Below, piece by piece: positions 13,701 through 21,108 of a stretch of DNA of 64,000 nt. A program made the translations under genes and the position numbers. Numbering within the stretch: the first letter of the stretch is position 1; each line of letters starts with the position of its first letter. The stretch is taken from NCBI GenBank assembly GCA_964034945.1, contig OZ035961.1, positions 28,311,684 through 28,375,683 on the forward strand, given 5' to 3'. Below the pieces are notes generated by a model. The model worked only from the letters and a program-made list of their open reading frames with translations. It had not been told where the DNA came from and searched no databases. The DNA comes from Chrysopilus asiliformis. Its lineage: Eukaryota; Arthropoda; Insecta; Diptera; Rhagionidae.

Positions 13701-14588
13701 TCTGATAGAAGATTCAATAGATTTTGAGAAAGAGTATTCGACATGGACACTGAAGTAACCGGAGGTTGGAAAGTTCCTGTAGTTGTGGCAGCTGTCACAG
13801 TTGGAAGTGGTTCTGCATTTCCCGGGACGGCGCTATTCGACGATGTGGTCAGCCGAGTATTTTGAATTCCTGTGGATCCTGGATCTGAACTGGATGTGGA
13901 GGGTGCTGGGGGGTTTGAAGCGGAGTTACTTGTCGATGGCACAACGCGTTCAATTCCTGGTACAATTGCAGCGGGAACGGGCGGAGTCGCAGGTAGTGGA
14001 GATGTTGGATCTCGAGTGGGAAGCAATGGGGCTCGGGCTTCTGGAAGTTTTGTGTACAAATTCTCTCTCGGTGACAGAATTCGCATTTCGCGCAGTTTTG
14101 ACCGCAAAGTGTCCACCCACTCCTGCATTATTTCCCTATACGAAAAACTCAATTCAGACACAGCCTTTAACTAGCAATCATAGTGGAAGACTTACCATGA
14201 AGCAGCATGAAACCGGATCACTTCTTCGCTGAGCGTCACGACGAATTCGTATTCATGCTCGTTGGGGACAAGGGAGTGTGAAATGTGTTGCGTAGACTTT
14301 AGGGAAACCACCCAGTCGGGAGTATGGGACGAAGCTAGACGGGGTTCCACGTATCCCTCCAACAGAGCCTCCGTATCGTCGTGTACACAGAAAACTACCC
14401 AACTTCTCTCGGATTTCTGAAAATTCGATTGTTGAATTTTCAATTAGTGGCCACATATTGATTTAATTTCCGCATTCCTGCCAAATACTTACCCTCGTCC
14501 CCACAGTCACCTTTCTACCTTCGGCCGTCAGCCTCTTCAGCCAGGTGTTTTTGTGAATTTCCCGAAACAATGCACTCCGTGATTCCAT
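498..14588 (-). CDS. PH domain plus tandem PDZ scaffold protein (8 coding exons)
   Basis: Spliced minus-strand gene, exons in coding order 14588-14493, 14416-14196, 14135-13339, 13282-13216, 3174-1846, 1785-1644, 1585-1427, 713-498. They total 3027 nt, 1008 aa plus stop. Each junction has a GT donor and AG acceptor and the phases match, which is the main proof of the model. Residues about 10-120 form a PH domain (starts NTWLKRL, ends with the Trp helix W-EIMQEWVDTLRSKL). Residues about 120-800 are Ser/Thr/Pro/Asn-rich and look disordered. Residues about 810-1000 read as two PDZ-like units (HIGDQLISIAG, then TIVDVVPNSLAARHGL). By family knowledge PH domains bind phosphoinositides and PDZ domains bind C-terminal peptides, so a membrane-linked scaffold is inferred. 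I do not recognise the gene name. Intron 4 is 10,041 bp and contains two other genes; the other introns are 52-713 bp. Expression was not assessed. Confidence 0.85.
1846..3174 (-). CDS. Exon 5 of the PH-PDZ gene: long disordered region into first PDZ
   Basis: Largest exon, 1329 nt. It begins after a TTTCAG acceptor, joining in frame to exon 4 (IPR-PQTSRSISLTETP). It encodes about 440 residues rich in Ser, Thr, Asn and Val, with a basic patch near the end (RSESLEQRRRSSS). The last 30 residues (GGVRLQLRRKDCIGSIAWVE) start the first PDZ-like unit. Upstream open frame as far as 3209 is intron. Codon use is not A/T-saturated like the surrounding intron, which supports coding. Confidence 0.82.
3769..4699 (+). 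mobile_element. Mariner-type (ITm) element, deleted, with 132-bp inverted ends
   Basis: Element of 931 bp flanked by TA at 3767-3768 and 4700-4701. Its ends are inverted copies 132 bp long (3769-3900 and 4568-4699) starting AAGGGTGGTTAAATTTTAAG. The left arm includes the transposase start, ATG at 3882 (MERYTIEQRV). The right arm carries the same codons inverted, so the frame ends in a chimeric tail (HSIVYLSMVQIELA). The middle has lost most of the N-terminal half and is frame-shifted. The frame at 4057-4608 keeps WFQQDGATCHTA and PPRSCDLTPLDFFLWGYLK, with 36 residues between the second and third Asp, close to the DD37D (maT-like) mariners. It is non-autonomous and lies in intron 4 of the PH-PDZ gene. 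Confidence 0.88.
5047..6339 (+). CDS. Coiled-coil protein, intronless, nested in PH-PDZ intron
   Basis: Single-exon gene of 430 aa, opposite in strand to its host gene. The start at 5047 (MNAENAAIENFDTLYSEYL) is the first true ATG of the frame; the frame upstream of it opens on GTG. Residues about 10-75 (ALCKRWLRAFNTSDATQKLA, RNYLMSLMYQQL) resemble the DUF4485 helical domain found in some coiled-coil proteins; this is a pattern match from memory and was not searched. Residues about 145-200 and 350-430 are heptad-like and rich in Lys, Glu and Leu. Such proteins are often cytoskeletal or centrosomal, which is inference only. A polyadenylation signal AATAAA lies at 6397-6402, 58 bp past the stop. 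The intact frame and own poly(A) signal argue for a real gene, not a retrocopy relic. A piece is duplicated at 7520-7600. Confidence 0.78.
   Translation: MNAENAAIENFDTLYSEYLAALKVVILKVHNTEDVALCKRWLRAFNTSDATQKLARNYLMSLMYQQLDSNGHLDSPFIVASNLCRNFNQLLNELEHLNSESSNNVSLSDELASSINNNNNLSVECETIKLEEECRDDNDTNFEKKFKDLNEFLLKMKKLNEILRFELEQVRRDRLILQRKLEQKDKKLKNLLDSHNRNEIANNSNSFDKDVNSCNEIFLKDLIYKTLENATTALRNLQKSDNPLDYFLNNKLVLFTSELKVIKNPEFQAKIAVLEESLNVAISGIAGKIKTSYDNKLNLEKTFSKSPPTKDYLSKSSQTELNQAFHAFEGDENLEMMCTDALKIQYLEKCIYKLQYSRQKLLKKFQKQFRDKQNKFDKKALKVKMASAKNQLFDTNREISKEFLILANDLELRYQKIIGEALRNIKNQSE
6397..6402 (+). terminator. Poly(A) signal of the coiled-coil gene
   Basis: Canonical AATAAA 58 bp after the TGA stop at 6337-6339, the first such hexamer downstream. 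The nested gene thus has its own 3' processing signal. Confidence 0.55.
6430..6740. repeat. Fragment of the (GTCY)n family 'T'
   Basis: Contains the phrase 'atctcgataacggtaaaag' and a short 'ctgtctgtcggtttatccgt' run, shared with the copies at 25228-25905 and 52296-53655. It is truncated on the right by the element at 6747. Confidence 0.5.
6747..7205. mobile_element. Harbinger-type MITE, TAA target duplication
   Basis: 459 bp with about 48-bp terminal inverted repeats, beginning AGGCTGATTTACAATGAAGC. The ends contain a run of CAG/CAA triplets (CAACAGCAACAGCAACG) mirrored as GTTGCTGTTGCTGTTGG. Both sides are flanked by TAA. No coding sequence is seen. The TWA duplication suggests PIF/Harbinger mobilisation. 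Confidence 0.75.
7489..7634 (+). pseudogene. Partial copy of the coiled-coil gene between direct repeats
   Basis: 7520-7600 matches 5143-5230 of the coiled-coil gene (ACGAGCTTTCAACACTTCCG is identical in both), covering codons for the DUF4485-like region, with a small internal deletion and a frame change. It is flanked by two 31-bp direct repeats (7489-7519 and 7604-7634, one mismatch) starting GTGAAAATGCGATTAAGC. Those repeats are not present next to the parent gene. The shape suggests a patch inserted during break repair. Confidence 0.8.
8348..10030 (-). CDS. RRM / F-box / leucine-rich-repeat protein, intronless
   Basis: Single-exon gene of 560 aa, nested in intron 4 of the PH-PDZ gene on the same strand. 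Residues about 38-112 form an RNA-recognition motif: RNP2-like VYVDNI (40-45) and RNP1-like FRFALVTF (78-85). Residues about 140-178 form an F-box (ILNDDCILKIFSYLKVEDKI). Residues about 225-530 are irregular leucine-rich repeats (LQYLDLSHNHNITGKY, LKTLNISFCWNV, VECLDLSECF). F-box/LRR proteins act as substrate receptors of SCF ubiquitin ligases through Skp1. Adding an RRM is an unusual layout and hints at an RNA or ribonucleoprotein substrate, which is inference. The frame opens with two Met codons in a row. Minus-strand AATAAA candidates lie at 8118-8113 and 7969-7964. Confidence 0.85.
   Translation of the reverse strand: MMSNNWEYNAELPKTEEPCSSRQMEGGSQLVENKEPTRTVYVDNITPMVTERSLRYYLRRFGKVSSISIHTRPCDTNFRFALVTFEDSSSVEEALKVKFLYPDESDILIKSISDPLPDSDPTAEESAGSLQWDEDTESAIHILNDDCILKIFSYLKVEDKISLSFVSLRLSQISDIIFRKYKRLRIDNLKNLTSVQARYIFEKIGKQIKTVSHKRHYSESMALTSACQKIIKLLPVFCPNIANLNLQSINLDTPTLYKLKNIIWNLTSLTLYACQLNDDNCAILKNCYKLQYLDLSHNHNITGKYLGLLRNLKTLNISFCWNVEQSAFTTLCERTKLTELTMDQSIHLYGDTMDTFVETQTELRKLTISDPCPAGNQNNFVRLRSLKHLVIIFSRKEISNSFFRSLVTYKSNDLKILELDGPDSEFTLEQEGFFLNLSGLDELRVKMSDRFLGKLFFILPQLKTVAPVNSPNLDPQAIYSHITKAKNVECLDLSECFQDGLSFNVASKIVDALKNTNRSKPLEIVLGIPFISDSIELLKSAENEGLLSLYFAKEPDSDTE
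10040..11195. other. Intronic spacer, no gene seen
   Basis: AT-rich part of PH-PDZ intron 4, upstream of the RRM/F-box gene. It contains a small direct duplication near 10636-10703 ('accgagttaaaa' and 'ccgacatttatattt' twice). No open frame is supported. The promoter of the RRM/F-box gene should lie just right of 10030, but no clear core element is visible. Confidence 0.4.
11196..12469. mobile_element. TIR element with TATT target duplication, host of a nested insertion
   Basis: 1274 bp; left end GGGCGCGTAGAGTGAACTGA, right end the inverted form GGGCGTGTTCAGTAAACTGA. It is flanked by TATT at 11192-11195 and 12470-12473. The subterminal parts are rich in GAGCGGCTCAG palindromes. No transposase is seen. 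A second element (11509-12168) sits inside it. Confidence 0.7.
11509..12168. mobile_element. Element nested in the 11196-12469 element
   Basis: 660 bp with inverted ends CAGCCTTATTAATAAA / TTTATTAATAAGGCTG. Inside are many GTTAACTAAC / GTTAGCTAAC motifs in both orientations, so the element folds on itself. It contains a 55-bp direct repeat near 11720-11820 ('ggttttttaaatccgtttcc' twice). No coding sequence is seen. Confidence 0.65.
12620..12877. mobile_element. Harbinger-type MITE, TTA target duplication
   Basis: 258 bp with about 40-bp inverted repeats (AGCTTGATCCAGACTACACG at the left, near-perfect mirror at the right). TTA flanks both sides (12617-12619, 12878-12880). The interior carries further copies of the phrase 'cgtacggggtacgagg' type, so the hairpin is imperfectly iterated. 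Confidence 0.75.
13216..14135 (-). CDS. Exons 3-4 of the PH-PDZ gene: PH helix and disordered linker
   Basis: Exon 3 (14135-13339) finishes the PH domain (EIMQEWVDTLRSKLREM), then a conserved-looking strip (RILSPRENLYTKLPEA, APLLPTRDPTSPLP), then a long Ser/Thr/Asn/Pro-rich stretch with no predicted fold. Exon 4 (13282-13216, 67 nt) encodes DSSSASEPNTPSRNHSTPIS. The short intron 13338-13283 is 56 bp. The strip after the PH domain could be a linear motif, because it is much less repetitive than what follows. The 276-aa open frame here overruns both splice sites. Confidence 0.8.
14196..14588 (-). CDS. Exons 1-2 of the PH-PDZ gene: start codon and PH domain
   Basis: Exon 1 is 14588-14493. Its ATG is the first in the exon and opens MESRSALFREIHKNTWLKRL, the usual start of a PH fold. 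Exon 2 is 14416-14196 and carries the PH beta strands (SERSWVVFCVHDD, YEFVVTLSEEVIRF). The 76-bp intron has a GTAAGT donor and a TTTTCAG acceptor. Exon 2 ends inside a Trp codon that exon 3 completes, giving ASW-EIMQEW, the C-terminal helix of PH domains. Open frames extending into the 76-bp intron give false Met starts. Confidence 0.85.
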
Positions 14589-14599
14589 TACTATTTTAT

Positions 14600-15565
14600 T
14601 CTTAGCCTAGTTTCAACATTTTATATCATCTGATTTTTAAATCGCACATATTTCCTTCTTATTTTGATCGCCAAACGAAAACTCCAGCCAATTTGACTGA
14701 CACTAATAACTCTGAGCATGTAAAACCCAATGTTGGCGCACTTCTCTTTTGCAATTTACTGCAGAGGAATTTTCTATGATTGCGAAAGAACAAACATTTT
14801 CACTTTTCGACTGAAATTTGTCAACACAGAAGGGAAAACTTGCACAATTCCAAATGAAAACCAACAAAAAGCAGAAATTTGACGGCCACTTAATGCCGAC
14901 AGCACAGTCTCGTCGAATGCGGGCGAATTACAGTCACGGCTGATGCAGGTTGGACGCTTTTTGTAAATCGATTTACGTTTTTTCGATTTATCCATATAAA
15001 ATATGCAAAACATATAACTCGTAGAATAATGTAATCGGAATTATAGGTCGGATAATTGAAAAAAATGTTATTTTATTTACCAAAAAGGCAGCCAAAAATG
15101 TAATTCAACTGCATTCGGCAGAAGTGTACCCATGCCATTAGGTACACTCCGTTCCAAAAATCTACACAGTGAGCCACACTAAGCCTCATAGTGAATGAAA
15201 ATGTTGAAAAAAACCCGATAGGAAGATTAAACGTAAATAGAGAACCTGCAATCTGGAAAATTGCTAATCGAACTTCTAAAAATTGGAATCTAGAGAGTGG
15301 TCAACGTGTAAAAATAGCAGCCACACAGAAAAAGTTTAAAAAATTCGATCATTGTTAATAATAATTTCCAAAGTAACAAAAATTAGGTAATATAAGTTAA
15401 AAACAAGTCATGCTTGAGGTATAAAAAAAATTCGGAAAGCCGTAAAAATGTTTACAAACTGTTTCAATCTGGTAGATAAAATTATTCTAACCGGCCTAAT
15501 ACTGTTCTAATTAGAGTTAATAGACTGTCATACTCAGTAGGAGTTAATAGACTGTCTACTCTATT
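14600..15565. other. Upstream region of the PH-PDZ gene, then repeat debris
   Basis: The 5' UTR and promoter of the PH-PDZ gene should lie right of 14588; no convincing TATA or initiator can be singled out. Around 15480-15565 the phrase 'gagttaatagactgtc' occurs twice and recurs inside the element at 26186-26536, so a fragment of that family is present. Confidence 0.4.
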
Positions 15566-15756
15566 AAGCCGGCCATACATTATGAGACTTGTTGTACAAC
15601 TTAGTTCGGTTGTAGGCAATGTTGGATTGTGTATGGCCCGGTTGTAGCACCAAAAATTTAGGTTCGACAAAAATCAAAACCCTGTTGATTTTGGCTCCGC
15701 CCCAACAAGTTGTACAACATGGTTTTAGAACAAGTCTCATAATGTATGGCCGGCTT
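15566..15756. mobile_element. Short palindromic MITE
   Basis: About 190 bp with inverted ends AAGCCGGCCATACATTATGA and its mirror, plus an inner GTTGTACAAC pair. Target duplication is unclear. No coding sequence. Confidence 0.6.
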
Positions 15757-16148
15757 TTGGTATATTTATCCACTCCCAATAAACATTTTATCGACTCCTT
15801 GATATGTTTGTTTGCGTACGTATTTTCTGAAGTTTTGCGCGTCATTATTTGGTGTTGATTTGGTAGTATTTCTTGTGGTTTATTCTATAAGTTTTGTTTT
15901 ATTTTTTAAGTTTGGATTTATTTTGATTTTCACATAAACGAGAAAACAAAAATCTTTCAATACGGCTGTTACACGAATATCGAAAGCAAAAAGGATGCAC
16001 GCATTCGAACTCGAAAGAGGACGGACTTCCACGCAGCATGTTTATTGGGTTGTCTAGAATAATAGGTTATCTACTAAAAATTACAGCAAATTCACACTTT
16101 TCGGGTTCTATAAAAGGTTTTTATTTGAACAAATTATGTGTACATAAT

Positions 16149-16928
16149 CAGTGTTGCACTTTTAGTACAATCGTAATAGATTTAGTACATTTCAAGCTCT
16201 AAAAATACCTATTACTTACGTATGCCATTTTTAGCCAAATCTAGTACATTTGGGCCCAAACCCAAAATGTATGGATTCTTTCATTAAACAAACTTTAATT
16301 TTGATTCAGCTGCGTGATTTAAAAAAAGAATCTACCTCTCTCTTTTGAAATCTAGTATCCTTTTTCGTGAATCTAGTTTATTGTACTCATCATAAAATGC
16401 CATACGTATATAGCCTATTTACTTGTCCCATTCCTGTTGACATCTTTTACCAGTTGTTCGTTGTTCGTTTGCGCTAAAATTGCTTTTCAGAATGGCATTG
16501 TACAGGTAAATTTTGTTTGGTTATGATGTAAGTCCAAAAAACCTAAAAGACATCTCTTAAGGCATTTTAAAAGGGTCAAGCCTAAGGGAAGCGATGAGCT
16601 GCCACTAGAGCCACTGCCCCCAAAGTCCCCCACGGATCAAGAAAACGAGATCCCGTGGTAAGTGAAACCCAAAATTTTTCTTAAAAGTTTGCAAGTTATG
16701 CCGCTTTTTCTTTCTTTCTTCAGTCTGACGAAAGAAAACAAAAAGTGTTACGTCCAAAAATTCCGCAAAGAATGGTTGCAACAGTTTTCTTGGGTAAAGG
16801 ATAGGGCTGAATCAGCCTATTGCAAAGTGTGCTCAACAATTATTACTGGCGGATTAACAATCTATTACATTTAGTACATTTTAGACAGGCAATTTATTAC
16901 TTTTCAAAAAAATGAAAGTGCAACACTG
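16149..16928 (+). mobile_element. Internally deleted hAT element with residual transposase exons
   Basis: 780 bp with hAT-type ends CAGTGTTGCACTTTTAGTAC / AAAGTGCAACACTG and a perfect 8-bp target duplication TACATAAT (16141-16148, 16929-16936). It still holds three exons of the transposase N-terminus (separate entry). The C-terminal half is missing. Confidence 0.85.
16492..16874 (+). pseudogene. hAT transposase N-terminus, BED-type finger, still spliceable
   Basis: Three exons join in frame: 16492-16505, 16562-16657, 16724-16874, all with GT/AG sites, giving 86 aa. The protein starts MALYRHFKRVKPKG, has an acidic/proline stretch, then FRKEWLQQFSWVKDRAESAY and CKVC, the start of a BED-like zinc finger as in hAT transposases. 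It runs into a stop where the internal deletion begins (ITGGLTIYYI). The catalytic domain is absent. The finger lacks its His pair, so DNA binding is doubtful. The preserved splice sites are either relic or selected; the sequence cannot tell. Confidence 0.6.
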
Positions 16929-17388
16929 TACATAATTCGGATCGCTGATTTCAAGCTAGACTGGAATACAATTGGTCCTGTACAACATTTACGGCGACAT
17001 TTCAGATTTTCAACTCATAGTAGTCGATGCTTCTGTATACAACCAGTCTGACCAACTTTGTCGTCACGAAAAGTTGAATCGAATTTAAGTTTTGTCGGTC
17101 AGCTCGCCGACAAAATTTCATGGTTGATTCAAAATAAAATCTTATTCGGACGTCATAAAATCTAAATTTCGTTACTTAAAGAAAGTATTGGGAAATATAC
17201 TGTGTTGCTTACATTCACATTCCCATTATGTATGATAATTGGTAACAAAGAGCCTGTTCACAATTAGCCGAAGTGCTTATTTATCGAAGACATCCTCACC
17301 TTGCCTTAATGTTGCCAGCTTCTGTCAGAATTAGGCGGACTATTTCAACCAATGTGAGCAGGCTCAAAAGAATGTTATATGTGGTTAA

Positions 17389-17759
17389 AGGTAGAACCTG
17401 AATCGTACGTCGATGCGTCCGTCACGTTGACAGTTCGAGTAGAATCAACGGGCTGCTATGAGTACCTACTCCCCTAATAATACGTTTTCCGATGCGGCAG
17501 CCGCATAGAGTAGGTCGAATTTCTACTTTTACATGCGGCAACGCACGGAAATGTCATTGCGCAAAAAAGTTTGTTTACGATTTAAGCAATTTAAGTATGG
17601 AACAAATTGAAAGTAATTGTTTCGACGATCAACTAATAGAAGAAGTGCAAAACAATGAATTAACTCCAGATTCGTTGCCGTACCCAACTGTCACCGCATT
17701 GAACTGTCAACCGGACGCACGTATGACTGACGCATCGACGTATGATTCAGGTTCTAGCT
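17389..17759 (+). mobile_element. Element family 'Q', copy 1, with small ORF
   Basis: 371 bp with inverted ends AGGTAGAACCTGAATCGTAC / mirror. Other copies at 32760-33137 and 50311-50674 have TTA target duplications, fitting PIF/Harbinger. It carries an ORF (17492-17779) with MEQIESNCFDDQLIEEVQNN and ELTPDSLPYPTVTALNCQPD, nearly identical in copy 2. I do not recognise the peptide; it may be the N-terminus of an element-encoded protein. Confidence 0.7.
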
Positions 17760-17932
17760 TTATGTATGATAATTGGTAACAAAGAGCCTGTTCACATTGG
17801 TTGAAATAGTCCGCCTATTACAGAAACTGGCAACATTAAGGCAAGGTGAGGAAGTGGGACTGCTGATAGGGCAGTCCCACTTCCTCACCTTGCCTTAATG
17901 TTGCCAGTTTCTGTCAAAATTAGGCCGACTAT

Positions 17933-18656
17933 AGGCTCTATTGTGAGCTTCGTCAATCGATCGTTGAAATGTCAAATCGAAAAATCGGTATTGTGATCAT
18001 CGATTTTATCGTTCGTGAACGATAAAATCGTTCAGTTCGGAACGATGACATTTGTTTGATCGTCCGGTGAAGTTTATGTCAAGTTAGCGATCGGTGAAGT
18101 ATTGCAATTACTTTTTTTTATCAAAATTAGAGGCTAATAATAAAATGGAAGTATTTGTACACATTAGGAAATCATTAATGAGGAATATCTTGATCAAAAC
18201 CTCGATCAAAAATTCAATATAAAAATTGGTTGAAAAAATTAAGATAAATAAGACCAAAGTGGTATAAAAATAATTTAAATAAAAAATTAACTTAAAAACT
18301 GTTTTATTCATATAGATTTGAAATATTGGTCAATTCAAAGAACTCAACATTCGATGTTTAATATTTTTGCCTTGACGTTGGTTTGTAAAATCGTCTTCTG
18401 GTGTAATTTCGCTCATATGGCCATTGTCATCCACCTCCTCTATGTTTTAAGGGAGCTCAATATTGTATTTTCTGCGTTGAAGTCATTTTTAAACATTAAA
18501 ATAACTTCAACAATGTGAATTCCCAAACGTCAAACACTAAAAAATTCACAATAGCGATTGCTTGAACGATGAACCTTACGCAATACCAAATTATTTTTCG
18601 ATCGTTCCGGCCAACGATGGTCGATCGAATAGATATCGATAACCGCAATAGGCCCC
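17933..18656 (-). mobile_element. Internally deleted PIF/Harbinger element, copy 1
   Basis: About 723 bp, ends GGCTCTATTGTGAG / CGCAATAGGCCCC, inserted at TAT inside a 'P' MITE. The minus strand retains a transposase C-terminal remnant, NIEEVDDNGHMSEITPEDDF followed by TNQRQGKNIKHRMLSSLN and a stop near 18350, which matches the usual Harbinger tail. The rest of the DDE domain is missing. The plus-strand 66-aa frame at 18318 is a shadow. Copy 2 at 58678-59390 is about 95% identical by eye. Confidence 0.72.
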
Positions 18657-18699
18657 TATTTCAACCAATTTGAACAGGCTCAAAAGAATGTCATATGTG

Positions 18700-20981
18700 G
18701 TTAACCGTCCCATTGTCAAAATCAAAACAAAAGCAAATGACGTTTAGAACAAAGTGTGTGGAATTGTATATGTGGAGGACAAATTTGTCGCCGTAAATGT
18801 TGTGTCGGTTCAATTGTATTCCGGCCTTAAGAGATTAGAATTAAACTGTAAATTAACCATTTTTATATTGGGTCAATTAGCCGAAGTGCTTATTTATCGA
18901 AGACACTCATTTTTCGGTGAAATTTTTGCGTAAATTTCATACAATTTCAAAAATGTAAATGTACATAATTCGGATCGTCCGCCAACGGCATGCATGCAAC
19001 GAAGAAGGGTTTTCAATCAAAACACAATTTATAGATTTTATTTGCAATTTATATCTTAAGTTTTCAATTAATTTGAATAAAAGACAACCGATGAGTTAAG
19101 TGCAAAAGGGTATAAGCGCCAAGAAATGAAAGAGCGGGCTCTTGCGGCAAACACCCAAATCTTAAGCTAAAGTTCATACAATTTCAAAAAGTTTCTGCGC
19201 TCAGACACTTTTGCACTTATTCTCTTCAATTTTATAGTTAATCCTATAATACAATTTATTTTTTACGTTTTTGTATTTTTTTTTTATCACACATAACATA
19301 CATTTTTTTGTTTGCTGTTTATCATTAGGACAAGTTTCAATTTCACAGAAATAATTCTACTATCATATGCGTTCAATAAAAAATGTATTAAAACAATTAC
19401 TAATAAAAAAAAAAGAACTGGAGAGGAAATGCATTGTTGTTGCAAGGATTTGTATTCTCTTAAAAATATTTCGCTAAATTAGAAATTTAAAAATAATAAT
19501 AAAAAAAATTATATTAAAACACATTAAAATTAGTGTAAAAATTCTTAAAATGTTCACTAGCTTCATTTATATACACGCATATTAACTTGAAATTTGTATT
19601 TTATAAATAAAGTCATGATAAAAAAGTGATATCACATTCAATAAGTAGTACAAAAAAATTTTAATGTAATTTTTCGATTTTTTCTATCTTTTTTTTTTCT
19701 AAAATTAATTAATTTTTTTATGCTTAAATGTTTTTTTGTATTTTAATTATTTTATTTTAATGTGAGAGTATTTTTTTTTTTCTTTTCGTTTACTCGTGAA
19801 TGTGGTTATGCGGTAGAAAAACAAAGGAAGGCGTTTACTATCATCGTTGGGTGAAAAAAAAATTATTCGCGTAACGTTTGGCTTAGGGCTGACCATTGGA
19901 TTATTCATATTTTGTACATCATCATTATTTTGTTTATCCTAATAATCAGTTAAAGTCTATTTTGACGGTGAAGGATGTAATATTTAGTTGCGAAATGATC
20001 TTTTATTATTCACCAATATTAAATGTTAGATTTTGAAACAATTTTGAAATAATGCATAGTGCGTTAATAGTTGTTATATGTTTAATGATGTAAATAATTA
20101 ACGCTTTTAAGTGATGTACTAAAAACAACTCGTAAATTGTCTTTTAAACAGCATTTTTGATTTTATAAATTTTTTTCTTAGTTTTTTTTTTCTTTTGATT
20201 TTTTTGAAATTTTTATTTTGTTTTGTTTTTTTATTTTTTACTTTCTTTTTTATTTTTTCAAATTCAAAAGACTAAATTTCTACCATCAAATATTTTAGTT
20301 TTGAAATTTATTCACTTTAACTTCTACGGCGGCAATTCAAACTGTTATTATTTTTAAGTATATTGGAGAATATTTGGGAAGAAACTATTTTAAACGAAAT
20401 TTCCTGGTAAATAAATCTTTTTTTTACAATTAAAATAAAATTTATTTATTTTCTTTTTTTTTTACTGACAAGCAAAAATTTGCACAAAGAAGTAATTTAA
20501 CGAGAAAAAGAAATCTAAAACGTATACAGTTTCGACTGGCTTTAAAAGAACTAATTTTTTTTACTAAAAACTAATGCCATTAACGTTATATGTATGTACC
20601 TGCACCCAGAACATGTTTTTGTTTCAATTCTCTTTTGTAGAATAGTTTCGTTGGTTTTTTTTAAATAGTATTAATTTTTTTTCAATTAGTAGGTATGTTT
20701 TTTAAGAATTACAATTAGTTACATTTTTTTTTAAATTTATGACAGTTTTTTTTATCTTTATGGATACTTTCGATAATATCGTATTTTTTATATTGATTTG
20801 GTAAAAAAAATTCTGATTAAAAACTTGACGGACAAAATTAAAAAATATGTCGAAAGTATTACATTAATATTGAATTTGTTGTTTGAATTTCTTATGCATA
20901 ACAAAAGTTATTTTGTTTTTCGTTATATTATTTTAATGAGAACATAGCGTGAGTTTCAGATGATAATTCTATGGTAGCTGC
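18700..20981. other. AT-rich stretch including Paip2 3' UTR
   Basis: 18770-18990 contains degraded repeat ends shared with 16960-17030 and 17247-17290. From about 19000 to 20981 the sequence is T-rich with many 8-14-base homopolymers and no open frame. The part beside 20982 must be the 3' UTR of Paip2 (minus strand). Many minus-strand AATAAA hexamers exist, so the end of the transcript cannot be fixed. Confidence 0.4.
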
Positions 20982-21108
20982 TTAGGTTGATGTTTCTACC
21001 AACGAAATTGATGGTACAAACTCCTCTGCCAGTGGATTCAATGTTGAATTTTCAACACTTAATGTTGACACTGATAATGATGATAACACCTCAGATAATT
21101 CTTCGGCC
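20982..21108 (-). CDS. Paip2: Paip2 last exon with PAM2 motif
   Basis: 127 nt. After a TTATAG acceptor it reads AEELSEVLSSLSVSTLSVEN then STLNPLAEEFVPSISLVETS and stop at 20984-20982. The Leu, Pro, Phe and Pro spacing is the PAM2 consensus. Confidence 0.9.

Larger units (their letters stand above)
17226..18700. repeat. Tandem-duplicated block with 'P' palindromic MITEs
   Basis: The phrase 'tatgtatgataattggtaac' occurs at about 17226 and 17760, and 'caggctcaaaagaatgt' with 'atatgtggtta' at about 17360 and 18675. Two copies of a segment carrying a foldback MITE (GCCTGTTCACATTGGTTGAA ends, core TTGCCAGTTTCTGTCA) thus flank the element at 17389-17759. The second copy is split by the Harbinger element at 17933-18656. 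The first copy has lost its left arm. The same MITE is complete at 46510-46643. Confidence 0.65.

Noticed and set aside
13359..14232. Plus-strand frames of 106-149 aa
   Set aside because: Antisense shadows of exon 3 and 2 of the PH-PDZ gene, whose splice phases fit.
18318..18518. 66-aa frame, repeated at 59051-59251
   Set aside because: Conserved only because both lie in copies of the same Harbinger element; the minus strand carries the true transposase remnant.
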